64,000 nt of DNA. It comes from Maricaulis sp947259345. GTDB lineage: Bacteria; Pseudomonadota; Alphaproteobacteria; Caulobacterales; Maricaulaceae. The position numbers were made by a program, and so were the translations under genes. Under the pieces are notes generated by a model, which made no database searches, was not told the origin of the DNA, and saw only the letters and a list, made by a program, of their open reading frames with translations. This document shows positions 50,432 through 58,796 of the stretch, piece after piece (position 1 is the first letter of the stretch; every line of letters begins with the position of its first letter). The DNA lies in NCBI GenBank assembly GCA_965217205.1, contig OZ244254.1:3410001-3474000 (forward strand). Reading direction: 5' to 3'.

Positions 50432-52267
50432 GTGCGTGAACAGATCATCAACCGATTCAATACCGGCGATCTCGCTCGCGCATATGATCTTTGCCAGGCA
50501 GGACTACAGGATCAGCCAAATGACGTCTGGCTGAAGCATAGGGCCGTCCTCTGCCTGATAAGGTCTGGCGCCCTGGAGCGCGCCTTTGCCGCGTATCGGG
50601 ATCACCGTCTCGCTGATGTCCGTGATGACGAGGACTGCCTCGCGGTTGGTGCGCGGCTGCTCAAGGCGCTCGCGCTTGAAGCCCACGGTCAGGACTTTGC
50701 CCGTTTGGCGCTCGAAAGCGGCCGCAAGTATGCCGATGTCTATTCTCGGACGGGCGGTCACTATCCGGCCGTTAACGCCGCCAGCATGTTCATGCTGGCG
50801 GGCGAGGCCGGTCAGGCGGAACGTTTCGCGCGGGAAGTCCTGTTCGGCAGTTTCGGACATGCCGCCACGACACCGGAGGCTGCCTATTATCGCTATGCAT
50901 CCGAGGCGGAAGCCAATCTTTTGCTTGGGGATTTGTCGGCGGCCCGCTCCACACTGAGAGAGGCTTTTCGGCAGGATCCGCAAAATCACCTGGCCCATGC
51001 GACAACCTTGCGTCAGCTTCGCCTGCTCGTATCGGTTCTCGGCATGGACGCCGATTGGTTGCGGGCGCTTGAGCCGCCTCGCCCTGTCCATTTCGCCGGC
51101 CACATCTTCGGTCTGGGTGAAGGGGAGGGGCGCCTCGCCAAAGGGTCGGAGGCGCGGCTGAGGGATATCGTCGACATCACCCTCGCGCGCAACAATGTCG
51201 GCGCGGTCTACGGCGCCCTGGCAGCCGGATCGGACATTATCATCGCCGAGTCGGCCTTGGCCCGCGGCTGCGAGCTGAATCTGGTTTTGCCAGTCCCGGT
51301 GCCGGCGTTTGTCGACGCGTCCGTCCATCCCTTCGGCGACGCTTGGCGGGCCCGATTTGATGCCTGCCTGGAGAGGGCCGAGAAAGTTATAGAATTGACC
51401 AGCGACCGGCGCATCTTGTCACCGGAGACCATCAATTACGCGAGCATGGTGGCCATGGGTATGGCCCGTATGCGCGCGCAGGTCCTCGCCACACGGCCCT
51501 TGCAGGTGCTGATCGCCGAGGGCGGCGGGGAGCGTGGCCTTGATGCTGAATTCGGGACCCGGCGCGATGGCGAATTGTGGTTGGAGTGCGGGCTTGACCA
51601 GGTCCGCCTCGCCTATCCCGGTCCGCGCCAGACAGCGCCGCCAGCGCCCCGGAACTCTGCGCCGGAGCCCGGCTTCCGACCCGCCATGCGGGCAATGCTC
51701 TTTCTGGACATTGCCGGCTCATCCTCTGTGCCGGATGATCGCGTTCCGCATTTCGTCCAGTCGGTGCTCAAACCGCTGGCCGAATGTTGTGACGCGCTTG
51801 CCGACCTGCCCGTGCATGCCGACAGCTGGGGCGATGGTATGTTCCTGGCGTTCCGGACGGTTGAGCAGGCGGCGCGGGCAGCGGAAAGCCTGAGGCTGGC
51901 CTTTGCCGGAATCGACATGCGCGCCCAGGACTTGCCGACCTCTTTGGGATTGCGCATAGCCGGGCATTTTGGCCCGGTTCACGAAGGCAAGGACCCGCTG
52001 CAAAAGCGCCCCTCACTCTTTGGCGGTCAGGTGGCGGTCGCGGCGCGTATCGAGGCGGCTACAGTGCCCGGATCGATCTTTGTCAGCGAAGCCTTTGCGG
52101 CGGCGCTGGCGATGTCGTCCTCTGACTTTCGCAGTGAGTATGTCGGCCAGACCCGAATCGATTCCCATATGCCCGAGCAGAGGCTCTATGCCCTGCGCGC
52201 ACTGCCGTTGCGGGCGGCGGCCCGGCTGAGACGTGCGCGATCAGCTGGAGCCGCGCAACCGGTCTAG
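50432..52267 (+). CDS. TPR / SLOG-like / class III nucleotidyl cyclase
   Basis: This 611-residue protein has TPR-like helices (about 1-200). A Rossmann-type domain at about 218-360 reads YGALAAGSDIIIAESALARG then LVLPVPVPAF, resembling SLOG nucleotide-sensor domains. The C-terminal class III cyclase domain (about 415-590) keeps both metal aspartates, D426 (FLDIAGSS) and D468 (WGDGMF), and R539. The purine-selecting lysine position is D464, the Asp before VNVAAR is G532, and the transition-state Asn is A535. The product is therefore uncertain. GTG at 50432 is chosen for GGAG 7 bp upstream. Confidence 0.82.
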   Translation: MREQIINRFNTGDLARAYDLCQAGLQDQPNDVWLKHRAVLCLIRSGALERAFAAYRDHRLADVRDDEDCLAVGARLLKALALEAHGQDFARLALESGRKYADVYSRTGGHYPAVNAASMFMLAGEAGQAERFAREVLFGSFGHAATTPEAAYYRYASEAEANLLLGDLSAARSTLREAFRQDPQNHLAHATTLRQLRLLVSVLGMDADWLRALEPPRPVHFAGHIFGLGEGEGRLAKGSEARLRDIVDITLARNNVGAVYGALAAGSDIIIAESALARGCELNLVLPVPVPAFVDASVHPFGDAWRARFDACLERAEKVIELTSDRRILSPETINYASMVAMGMARMRAQVLATRPLQVLIAEGGGERGLDAEFGTRRDGELWLECGLDQVRLAYPGPRQTAPPAPRNSAPEPGFRPAMRAMLFLDIAGSSSVPDDRVPHFVQSVLKPLAECCDALADLPVHADSWGDGMFLAFRTVEQAARAAESLRLAFAGIDMRAQDLPTSLGLRIAGHFGPVHEGKDPLQKRPSLFGGQVAVAARIEAATVPGSIFVSEAFAAALAMSSSDFRSEYVGQTRIDSHMPEQRLYALRALPLRAAARLRRARSAGAAQPV

Positions 52268-52927
52268 CTGTTCAGGATCAACCAGTTCGATCCGGTCTTT
52301 AAGCTTCTGGAGCAGCCCTTTTCTCTGCAGGTCATTGATCGTGCGCGAGGCGGTTTCCCGAGTGGTGTTCACGCGCGAAGCCAATTCCTTCATGGACGGG
52401 GCAGGCTTGATAACCCGCGCCGTTCCGTCCGAGCCGACCGGTTGGGACATGCGCAGCAATTCGGCGTAGATTCGCCCCGGTGCCGACAAGGCTGAAAGCT
52501 CGAACATGCGTTGCGTGGTATGCTGAACACGTCGCGCCAGGATGCGAGCGAGTGCCAAGCCTATTTGGCCATGCCGGCGCATCAGATCAAAGAATGTCCT
52601 GCCGTCATAGACGGCGAGGTCACAGTCGGATTCTGCGATAATACCGGAGATGCGCGGCGCTCCGGTCAGCGCGGCGAGCTCGCCGAAAACAGCACCGGCC
52701 TCGAAAGCGTCGAGCCAAATTTCCTGACCATTCTCGGACAAAAGGACAACCCGAGCCCGTCCTCTGAGCAATAGGAAAACCCGATCATCGGCTTCGTCCT
52801 GGGCGATGATCGCTGTGCCAGCGGACACACGGGTTCGGTCCGCTCGGGCCACCATCTCCTGGCGAGGCGCTGCGCCCGCAACCCCCAGGTCATTGAGGGC
52901 CTCATTCCAAGACGTATCGAGCTTCAT
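52241..52927 (-). CDS. Crp/Fnr-family regulator
   Basis: The 228-residue protein has a cyclic-nucleotide-binding-type beta-roll (about 25-120). The cassette is FGELAALTGAPRISGII, where the phosphate-contacting Glu and Arg are kept but the usual following Ser/Thr is Ile. A winged helix follows with MKELASRVNTTRETASRTINDLQ. No N-terminal cysteine cluster is present, so it is not an FNR-type iron-sulfur sensor. It converges on the cyclase gene and their 3' ends overlap by 27 bp. It may sense the cyclase product. ATG 52927 follows GGGAAA; longer starts exist. Confidence 0.87.
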   Translation of the reverse strand: MKLDTSWNEALNDLGVAGAAPRQEMVARADRTRVSAGTAIIAQDEADDRVFLLLRGRARVVLLSENGQEIWLDAFEAGAVFGELAALTGAPRISGIIAESDCDLAVYDGRTFFDLMRRHGQIGLALARILARRVQHTTQRMFELSALSAPGRIYAELLRMSQPVGSDGTARVIKPAPSMKELASRVNTTRETASRTINDLQRKGLLQKLKDRIELVDPEQLDRLRGSS

Positions 52928-52949
52928 GAGGTTTCCCGGCGGCCCAACT

Positions 52950-52965
52950 GCCACGTATGCGTGGC
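52950..52965. promoter_or_regulatory. palindrome upstream of the Crp/Fnr gene
   Basis: GCCACG-TATG-CGTGGC at 52950-52965 is a perfect 6+6 inverted repeat, 22 bp upstream of the regulator ATG. It may be an autoregulatory site. It does not match the classic TGTGA-N6-TCACA or TTGAT-N4-ATCAA boxes. Confidence 0.4.
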
Positions 52966-53108
52966 GAAACATGGCGACAAACCTAGTGGGCTTCATCAAA
53001 AAAGCCAGCAAATTCTAGCGCTTGACCTGCGGAGGGCTCGGTTTTTCATCGCCATGCGGATGGAAGGCGGCTAGGTTCAAGTGAACAGTGTTTTCTCGGG
53101 AGACGGTC

Positions 53109-55088
53109 ATGCGGGTACCGATACTCATTCTGGCAGGCCTGTGTTGTCTGCTTGCGGGTTGCGGTGAGGGCGATCCGGTCACCGCGGCGACCAGCGGGCC
53201 CGATGGGCCGGACGCGGCCGGTTTTCTGCCGGCAGCACCGAGCGTCGCGCGCGACCATGCCGAAACCTCCGCCCGTCTGGCGGCCTACCCGTCGCAGGAC
53301 GACCGCCTCGTTCTGCGCGGTTTTGTCGGGCGCGACGAGAATCTTGAGATCCGTAATCCCGACGGCGCGGTGATCTGGCGTCCGGCGGACTATGCCTTCC
53401 TCGAGGCGGCGCCGACGGACAGCGTGCATCCGGGTCTGTGGCGCCAGGCTGCGCTGAACCAGGCGCATGGTCTGTTCGAGGTCGCGCCGGGTATCCACCA
53501 GGTGCGCGGCTATGATCTGGCGAACATGTCGATCATCGCCGGTGAGACCGGCTGGATCATCATAGACCCTCTGACCTCGGTCGAGACGGCGCAGGCCGCA
53601 CTGGACCTGGTCAATCGCGAACTCGGCGAACGGCCCGTCAGCGCGGTCATCCTGACCCATTCCCATATCGATCATTTCGGCGGCGCCGGTGCGGTCGCCG
53701 GGCCGGATACGCCGGTGATTGCACCGGCCGGATTTCTCGAGGCCGCGGTCAGCGAGAATGTCATGGCCGGCATCGTGATGGGGCGGCGGGCCGGTTATAT
53801 GTATGGGACCCGCTTGCCGCGGTCGGAACGCGGCCATGTCGGTTCGGGACTTGGCAGGCACCCGGCGCTCGGCACCCATACGATCGCAGCGCCAACGCAT
53901 ATTATTGATCACACAGGTCAGACGCTGGAGATCGATGGCGTGCGTATGGAATTCCAGTATGCGCCGGAGACCGAGGCACCGGCCGAGCTGACCGTCTATT
54001 TCCCGGACCTGGAGGCCTGGTGCGGGGCCGAACTGGTTTCGCGCACCCTGCACAATCTCTACACGCTGCGCGGCGCCCAGGTGCGCGATGCCCTGGCCTG
54101 GTCGGACGCGATTGGCGAGGCGCTGACGCGGTTCGGGTCGCGCACCGAGGTGATCTTCAACAGCCATCACTGGCCGGTCTGGGGCGCGTCCGAGAGCGCT
54201 GAATTCCTGACCGCCCAGCGCGATGTCTATAAATATATCCACGACCAGACCCTGCGTCTCGCTGCGCAAGGCCTCCGCCCGGACGAGATTGCCGAAACCA
54301 TCACCCTGCCGGACAGCCTGCAGCCGGTCTTCGCCGTCCAGGGCTATTACGGCACGCTCAAACATAATTCCCGGGCCGTCTATCAACGCTATTTCGGTTG
54401 GTATGACGGTGTCCCGGCTCATCTCGATCCCCTGCCGAGGGGCGAGGCCGCGCATCGCTATGTTGCGGCCATGGGCGGTCTGGATGCGGTACTGGCACTC
54501 GGCGATGAAGCCCTGGCGTCGGGTGAGTTTCGCTGGGCGGCGGAGTTGTCCCAGCATGCTGTCTTTGCAGAACCGGACTCGCCGTCGGCGCGCTCACTCC
54601 TGGCCCGGTCCTATGAACAATTGGGCTATCGCGCCGAAAGCGCCCCCTGGCGTGATGTCTACCTGACTGGCGCTTATGAGTTGCGCCATGGCGTCGAGGC
54701 GCTCGACGCAACGGCGGCCGGGACGGCTATCCTGCAGTCTATCCCGCTCGACATGTTCTTTGCCGCCATGGCGACCCGGTTGGACGGTGAGGCGGCAGCG
54801 CGGCAGGACCGCGTCTTCAATTTCGCCTTTACCGATGTTGATGAGCATTACGTGATCCGTCTGTCCAACGGCGTGATGCACCATCAGGCTGGGCCGCCGG
54901 TCGATGCGGCCGATGCCAGTGTCACCCTGACCCGGGCCTTCTGGCTGCGCTTGCTGCAGCAGGAGGCCGGGCTGATGCAGATGATCGGCTCGGACGAGTT
55001 CGCCGTCACCGGCGACCGGCTCGCCCTGTTCGGCTTTTTTGCCATGCTGGAACAGCCTGATCCGGGATTTGCGATTGTTACGCCGTAG
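53109..55088 (+). CDS. SdsA-like alkyl sulfatase, lipoprotein
   Basis: The 659-residue protein starts with a lipoprotein signal (MRVPILILAGLCCLLAGC, lipid attachment at the Cys). A metallo-beta-lactamase domain follows with THSHIDH (His184, His186, Asp188, His189), then an alkyl-sulfatase dimerisation domain (HNLYTLRGAQ; YYGTLKHNSRAVYQRYFGWYDG region) and an SCP2-like C-terminal domain. Enzymes of this layout hydrolyse long-chain alkyl sulfates such as SDS. The ATG at 53109 follows GGGAGACGG. Cell-surface or periplasmic attachment is inferred from the lipobox. Confidence 0.9.
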   Translation: MRVPILILAGLCCLLAGCGEGDPVTAATSGPDGPDAAGFLPAAPSVARDHAETSARLAAYPSQDDRLVLRGFVGRDENLEIRNPDGAVIWRPADYAFLEAAPTDSVHPGLWRQAALNQAHGLFEVAPGIHQVRGYDLANMSIIAGETGWIIIDPLTSVETAQAALDLVNRELGERPVSAVILTHSHIDHFGGAGAVAGPDTPVIAPAGFLEAAVSENVMAGIVMGRRAGYMYGTRLPRSERGHVGSGLGRHPALGTHTIAAPTHIIDHTGQTLEIDGVRMEFQYAPETEAPAELTVYFPDLEAWCGAELVSRTLHNLYTLRGAQVRDALAWSDAIGEALTRFGSRTEVIFNSHHWPVWGASESAEFLTAQRDVYKYIHDQTLRLAAQGLRPDEIAETITLPDSLQPVFAVQGYYGTLKHNSRAVYQRYFGWYDGVPAHLDPLPRGEAAHRYVAAMGGLDAVLALGDEALASGEFRWAAELSQHAVFAEPDSPSARSLLARSYEQLGYRAESAPWRDVYLTGAYELRHGVEALDATAAGTAILQSIPLDMFFAAMATRLDGEAAARQDRVFNFAFTDVDEHYVIRLSNGVMHHQAGPPVDAADASVTLTRAFWLRLLQQEAGLMQMIGSDEFAVTGDRLALFGFFAMLEQPDPGFAIVTP

Positions 55089-55161
55089 TTCGCTGGTTCA
55101 GGGCTTTTGCCAGCGCCTCAAAACCTGATTAACTGCGCCATCAATTTGACCGGGGGGTTTC

Positions 55162-57825
55162 ATGTACCGCGCCATTCTTGCTGCCAGCCTTGCCGTCATC
55201 ACCGCTTGCGGAGGCGCCCTGGCGCAGACGACGCCCTTCGAGACCCGCTATGACCCGGCCATCCCGGATTCCCGAGCGGCTTTCGGCTATGGGTTTGGCG
55301 AGGAAATCACGCCGCCCGAAGACGCGATCGACTATCTCTACACGCTTGAAGCCGCCGCGCCGGACCGGGTCGAAGTGGTTGAATACGCCCGCAGCTGGGA
55401 AGGCCGTCTGCTCGCCTATGCTGTGATCGCCAGCCCCGACACGCTGGCCCGTGTTGACGAGATCCAGTCCGGTCTTGCCAGCCTCGCCGACCCGCGCGGC
55501 CTTGATGCGGCCAGTCGCGCCTCGTTGATCGCTGAATTGCCGGCGGTGGTCTGGCTGTCCTACGGCGTGCACGGCAACGAAATCTCCTCGACCGATGCCG
55601 GTTTGCGCACGGCGTATCACCTGCTGGCAGCGCAGGATGACCCGATCGTCGAGACGATTTTCGAGAACACGATTGTCGTCGTCGATCCGACCCAGAATCC
55701 CGATGGCCGCAACCGTTTCATCCAGAGCTTCCGGGCCGCGCGCGGGCTGGAGTCCAGCGCTGACCGCTACACCGCCGAGCATGACGAACCCTGGCCGGGC
55801 GGGCGCTACAACCACTATCTGTTCGACCTCAATCGCGACTGGTTTGCCCGTACCCAGCCGGAAACCCGTGGCCGCACCCAGGCCATTCTCGACTGGCGAC
55901 CGGTGGTGGTGGTGGATGCGCACGAGATGAGCGGCGACAGCACCTATTTCTTTGCCCCCTCGGCCGAGCCCTTCAATCCGGAAATCGTGCAATCCCAGCG
56001 CGATGCCCAGGAGCTGATCGGACGCAATCACGGCAACTGGTTTGACCGCCTCGGCTATGCCTTCTTCACGCGTGAAGTCTATGACGCCTTCTATCCGGGT
56101 TATGGCGATATGTGGCCGACCCTGCAGGGCGCCGTGGCCATGACCTATGAGCAGGGCTCGGCGCGCGGGCTGGAATGGCGCCGTCGCGACGGGTCCCTGC
56201 TGACCTATGGCGATGGGGTGGACCACCACTTCGTGGCCAGCATTTCCACAGCCCAGGTCGTCGCTGAAAACCGCGAGCGCTTCCTGTCAGACTTTGTCGC
56301 CTTCCGCGACAGCGCGGCAAGCAGTTCAACTGATCCGCAGGCGATGATGCTGTCCCTGAGCGGCAATCGCTGGGGCGCGGAACGCATGGCCCGGAATCTC
56401 GCCGCGCAGGGCATTGAGGTCGGCCGCGTCGCACCCGGCGTCTCGGCCTGTGGCGCCCGCTTTGAGGAGGGCGGTTTCCTGGTCCGCTTTGATCAGCCGG
56501 CCGGGCGCCTGGCCCGGACCCTGTTGGTGCCGACCACAGACCTGCCCGCCGATTTCATGGCCGAGCAGGAACGGCGGCGTGCCGAGGGGCTGGGACACGA
56601 GCTGTATGACGTGACCGCCTGGTCGCTGCCGCTCATGAGCAATGTCGACGCCACATCCTGCCGTCGTACGCCGCCTATCTCGACCGAGGCGGTGGAGCCG
56701 GAAGCCCCGATTGAACGGGTGACCACGGACCACAGCGCTGACTGGGGTTATGTCATTCCCTGGACCGATGCCGGCCAGGCCCGGCTCGTCGCCGCGCTCG
56801 GGCGCGAAGGCGTGATGATGCGGACCAGTGACCTGGCCTTCCGGATCGGAGATCGCCGTTTCCCGCGCGGCTCTGTCGTCATTCCGCGCCATGGCGCACC
56901 GGAGGATCTTGATGCCTTGATCAGCCGCCTCGCGGCCGAGAGCGGGGCGCATTTCGAGGGCATGGAGTCGAGCTGGGTTGATGAAGGCCCCAATCCGGGC
57001 AGCGGCAATTTCCTGACCCTGCGCGCCCCCAGCGTCGCCATGCTGTGGGACGAGGGTACGGACCCGACGTCCGCCGGTGCGACCCGCTATGTTCTCGAAC
57101 GCCGCTATGATATTCCGGTCTCGGTGATCCGGACCGGATCGGTCAGCCGCGCCCAGCTGGACAATTACGATGTGCTGATCATCCCCGAGCAGGGCTGGAC
57201 GGGCCTGTCCGGTGCGCTGGGCAGTTCGGGGACTGCCGCCATCCGCACCTATGTGCGCGGCGGTGGCATCCTGGTTGGTCTGGGCGATGCCACCCGCTGG
57301 CTGGCCGATTCCGATACCGGCCTGATCCCGGCCCAGCGCGAGCGAGCCGCCGATGCCCCGCGCGACGCGTCTGCCGGGTCCGGCGAGATCGTCGATGGTA
57401 CGGTGCTGGCCAATGAGGGCGAGTTGCAGGTCCTCGAGGCGGAAGCGGGAGCCTTGCCCGAATCCTCGCCGGGGGCCCTTGTCAATGTTGAGGCCAACAC
57501 CAATGCCTGGATGTCGGCTGGATATACGGATGGTGCCGCGGCGCTGGTGATGGGGTCGGATATCTATGCCCCGGTCTCGATGGGCGATGCGACGACCGCG
57601 CTGCGCTTTGCCGCGCGTGAGGAGCTGCTCGCCGGCGGCTATCTCTGGGAGGAATATGCCGACCAGCTGGCGCTGAAGCCTTTCGTCCTGTCGACCCGTC
57701 AGGGCGCCGGTCAGGTCGTGGCCATCACGCAATCACCGACAACGCGCGCCTATCTCGAAGGGCTGGACCTTCTGCTCCTGAACGCGGTACTCCTCGGGCC
57801 GGCACACTCTCGCGCCCTGCGCTGA
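55162..57825 (+). CDS. exported M14-family zinc carboxypeptidase-like protein with GATase-like domain
   Basis: The 887-residue protein has a signal peptide (about 1-21). An M14 domain follows with zinc ligands H137 and E140 (HGNE) and H254 (VVDAHEMSGDS), and the NPDGR substrate motif. After about residue 620 there is a second fold with WDEGTDPTSAGATRYVLERR-type sequence and NYDVLIIPEQG, GGGILVGLGDATRW. It resembles a class I glutamine-amidotransferase-like domain but has no evident catalytic Cys-His pair. It probably degrades peptides outside the cytoplasm, supplying amino acids. Confidence 0.88.
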   Translation: MYRAILAASLAVITACGGALAQTTPFETRYDPAIPDSRAAFGYGFGEEITPPEDAIDYLYTLEAAAPDRVEVVEYARSWEGRLLAYAVIASPDTLARVDEIQSGLASLADPRGLDAASRASLIAELPAVVWLSYGVHGNEISSTDAGLRTAYHLLAAQDDPIVETIFENTIVVVDPTQNPDGRNRFIQSFRAARGLESSADRYTAEHDEPWPGGRYNHYLFDLNRDWFARTQPETRGRTQAILDWRPVVVVDAHEMSGDSTYFFAPSAEPFNPEIVQSQRDAQELIGRNHGNWFDRLGYAFFTREVYDAFYPGYGDMWPTLQGAVAMTYEQGSARGLEWRRRDGSLLTYGDGVDHHFVASISTAQVVAENRERFLSDFVAFRDSAASSSTDPQAMMLSLSGNRWGAERMARNLAAQGIEVGRVAPGVSACGARFEEGGFLVRFDQPAGRLARTLLVPTTDLPADFMAEQERRRAEGLGHELYDVTAWSLPLMSNVDATSCRRTPPISTEAVEPEAPIERVTTDHSADWGYVIPWTDAGQARLVAALGREGVMMRTSDLAFRIGDRRFPRGSVVIPRHGAPEDLDALISRLAAESGAHFEGMESSWVDEGPNPGSGNFLTLRAPSVAMLWDEGTDPTSAGATRYVLERRYDIPVSVIRTGSVSRAQLDNYDVLIIPEQGWTGLSGALGSSGTAAIRTYVRGGGILVGLGDATRWLADSDTGLIPAQRERAADAPRDASAGSGEIVDGTVLANEGELQVLEAEAGALPESSPGALVNVEANTNAWMSAGYTDGAAALVMGSDIYAPVSMGDATTALRFAAREELLAGGYLWEEYADQLALKPFVLSTRQGAGQVVAITQSPTTRAYLEGLDLLLLNAVLLGPAHSRALR

Positions 57826-57893
57826 GGATTTCGGGCAAACGGTTTCAATCAGGTCGCGGCGCCTTGGCGCCGTGACCGGTGACGGAGTTTGCA

Positions 57894-58793
57894 ATGATGA
57901 CATGGCGTGCCGGGTATTCCGGCCTTGCAGTGGCGCTGCTGGCGGCCACGCTTCTTTCCCCCCTTTCCGCTTCTGCCCAGGGCGCGCCGGACTTCTCCCC
58001 AATGGCCTTGGCCGACAATCTCGATTTCCTGCGCGCCAATACGCCGGTCGGGAATCCCTCGACCCTGCTTTATCGCGGTGAGGATTTTGTGCTGGTTGTC
58101 GATCCGGGGCTCGAGCACACGGCGGAGCTGCTTTCCGAGACGGTGGCAGGCGAACTGGGAGAGGGGACGCTCTATGCGGTCACCACCCACGCCCACCGGG
58201 ACCATATGGACGCCGCCCCGGCCCTGCCGCGTCCGCTCGTCCAGATCGCGACCGCGCATCAGTTCGACGATCTGCCCGTCCAGCCGGGGATGACGCGCCT
58301 CGCGGTGGACGGTGAGATCTCGCTCGGTGGCGGTGCGGTCCGGATCGGGAACTTCCCGAACGCCGCTGCCCATACCGGAGGTGATCTCTGGATCCATTTC
58401 CCGGACGCGGGTGTGCTGGCCGTGGGCGATCATTTCTTCCTCGACCGCTACCCTATCATTGACGTCGCCGGCGGCGGCGATCCGGCGGGCTATTTCGCCA
58501 ATATCGACTGGATGGTCGAGACCTTCCCGGCGGAGACACGCGTCGTCCCGGGCCATTCGACATTCGGGCCCGCCGCGCCGCGTGTGGCAACACTGGGCGA
58601 CCTCGCGAGCTGGGCTGCCGAGCTGCGAAACTCGGTCTCAGTGATCCGACAGATGGCGGCGCAGGGTCTGAGCGAGGCCGAGATCGTCGAGGCCGGCTTG
58701 GGGCCGCGTTTCGTCCATCTGAACGAACGCCCCCGCTTTGTCTCGGAAGAGCGCTGGATCGGCTTCGTCCTGGCCAATCCGCCGCAGCGCTAG
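57894..58793 (+). CDS. exported metallo-beta-lactamase-fold hydrolase
   Basis: The 299-residue protein has a signal peptide ending LSASAQ. A metallo-beta-lactamase domain follows with THAHRDHMD, then AAHTGGDLWIHFPDAGVLAVGDHFF and the late PGHSTFG histidine, giving a full two-zinc site. Substrates of this group range from lactones to beta-lactams and cannot be told from sequence. GGAG is 6 bp before ATG 57894; a second ATG follows at once. A GGCGCC-TT-GGCGCC repeat lies in the 68-bp gap before it. Confidence 0.85.
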   Translation: MMTWRAGYSGLAVALLAATLLSPLSASAQGAPDFSPMALADNLDFLRANTPVGNPSTLLYRGEDFVLVVDPGLEHTAELLSETVAGELGEGTLYAVTTHAHRDHMDAAPALPRPLVQIATAHQFDDLPVQPGMTRLAVDGEISLGGGAVRIGNFPNAAAHTGGDLWIHFPDAGVLAVGDHFFLDRYPIIDVAGGGDPAGYFANIDWMVETFPAETRVVPGHSTFGPAAPRVATLGDLASWAAELRNSVSVIRQMAAQGLSEAEIVEAGLGPRFVHLNERPRFVSEERWIGFVLANPPQR

Positions 58794-58796
58794 CGC

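Noticed and set aside
47674..52267. direct assignment as a Pycsar system
   Set aside because: The TIR protein lacks a cNMP-binding domain and the cyclase has TPR and SLOG-like parts and altered active-site residues, so the resemblance is only partial.
57857..57872. CGGCGCC-TT-GGCGCCG as a terminator of the M14 gene
   Set aside because: The 2-nt loop is too small without opening pairs, and no T-run follows.
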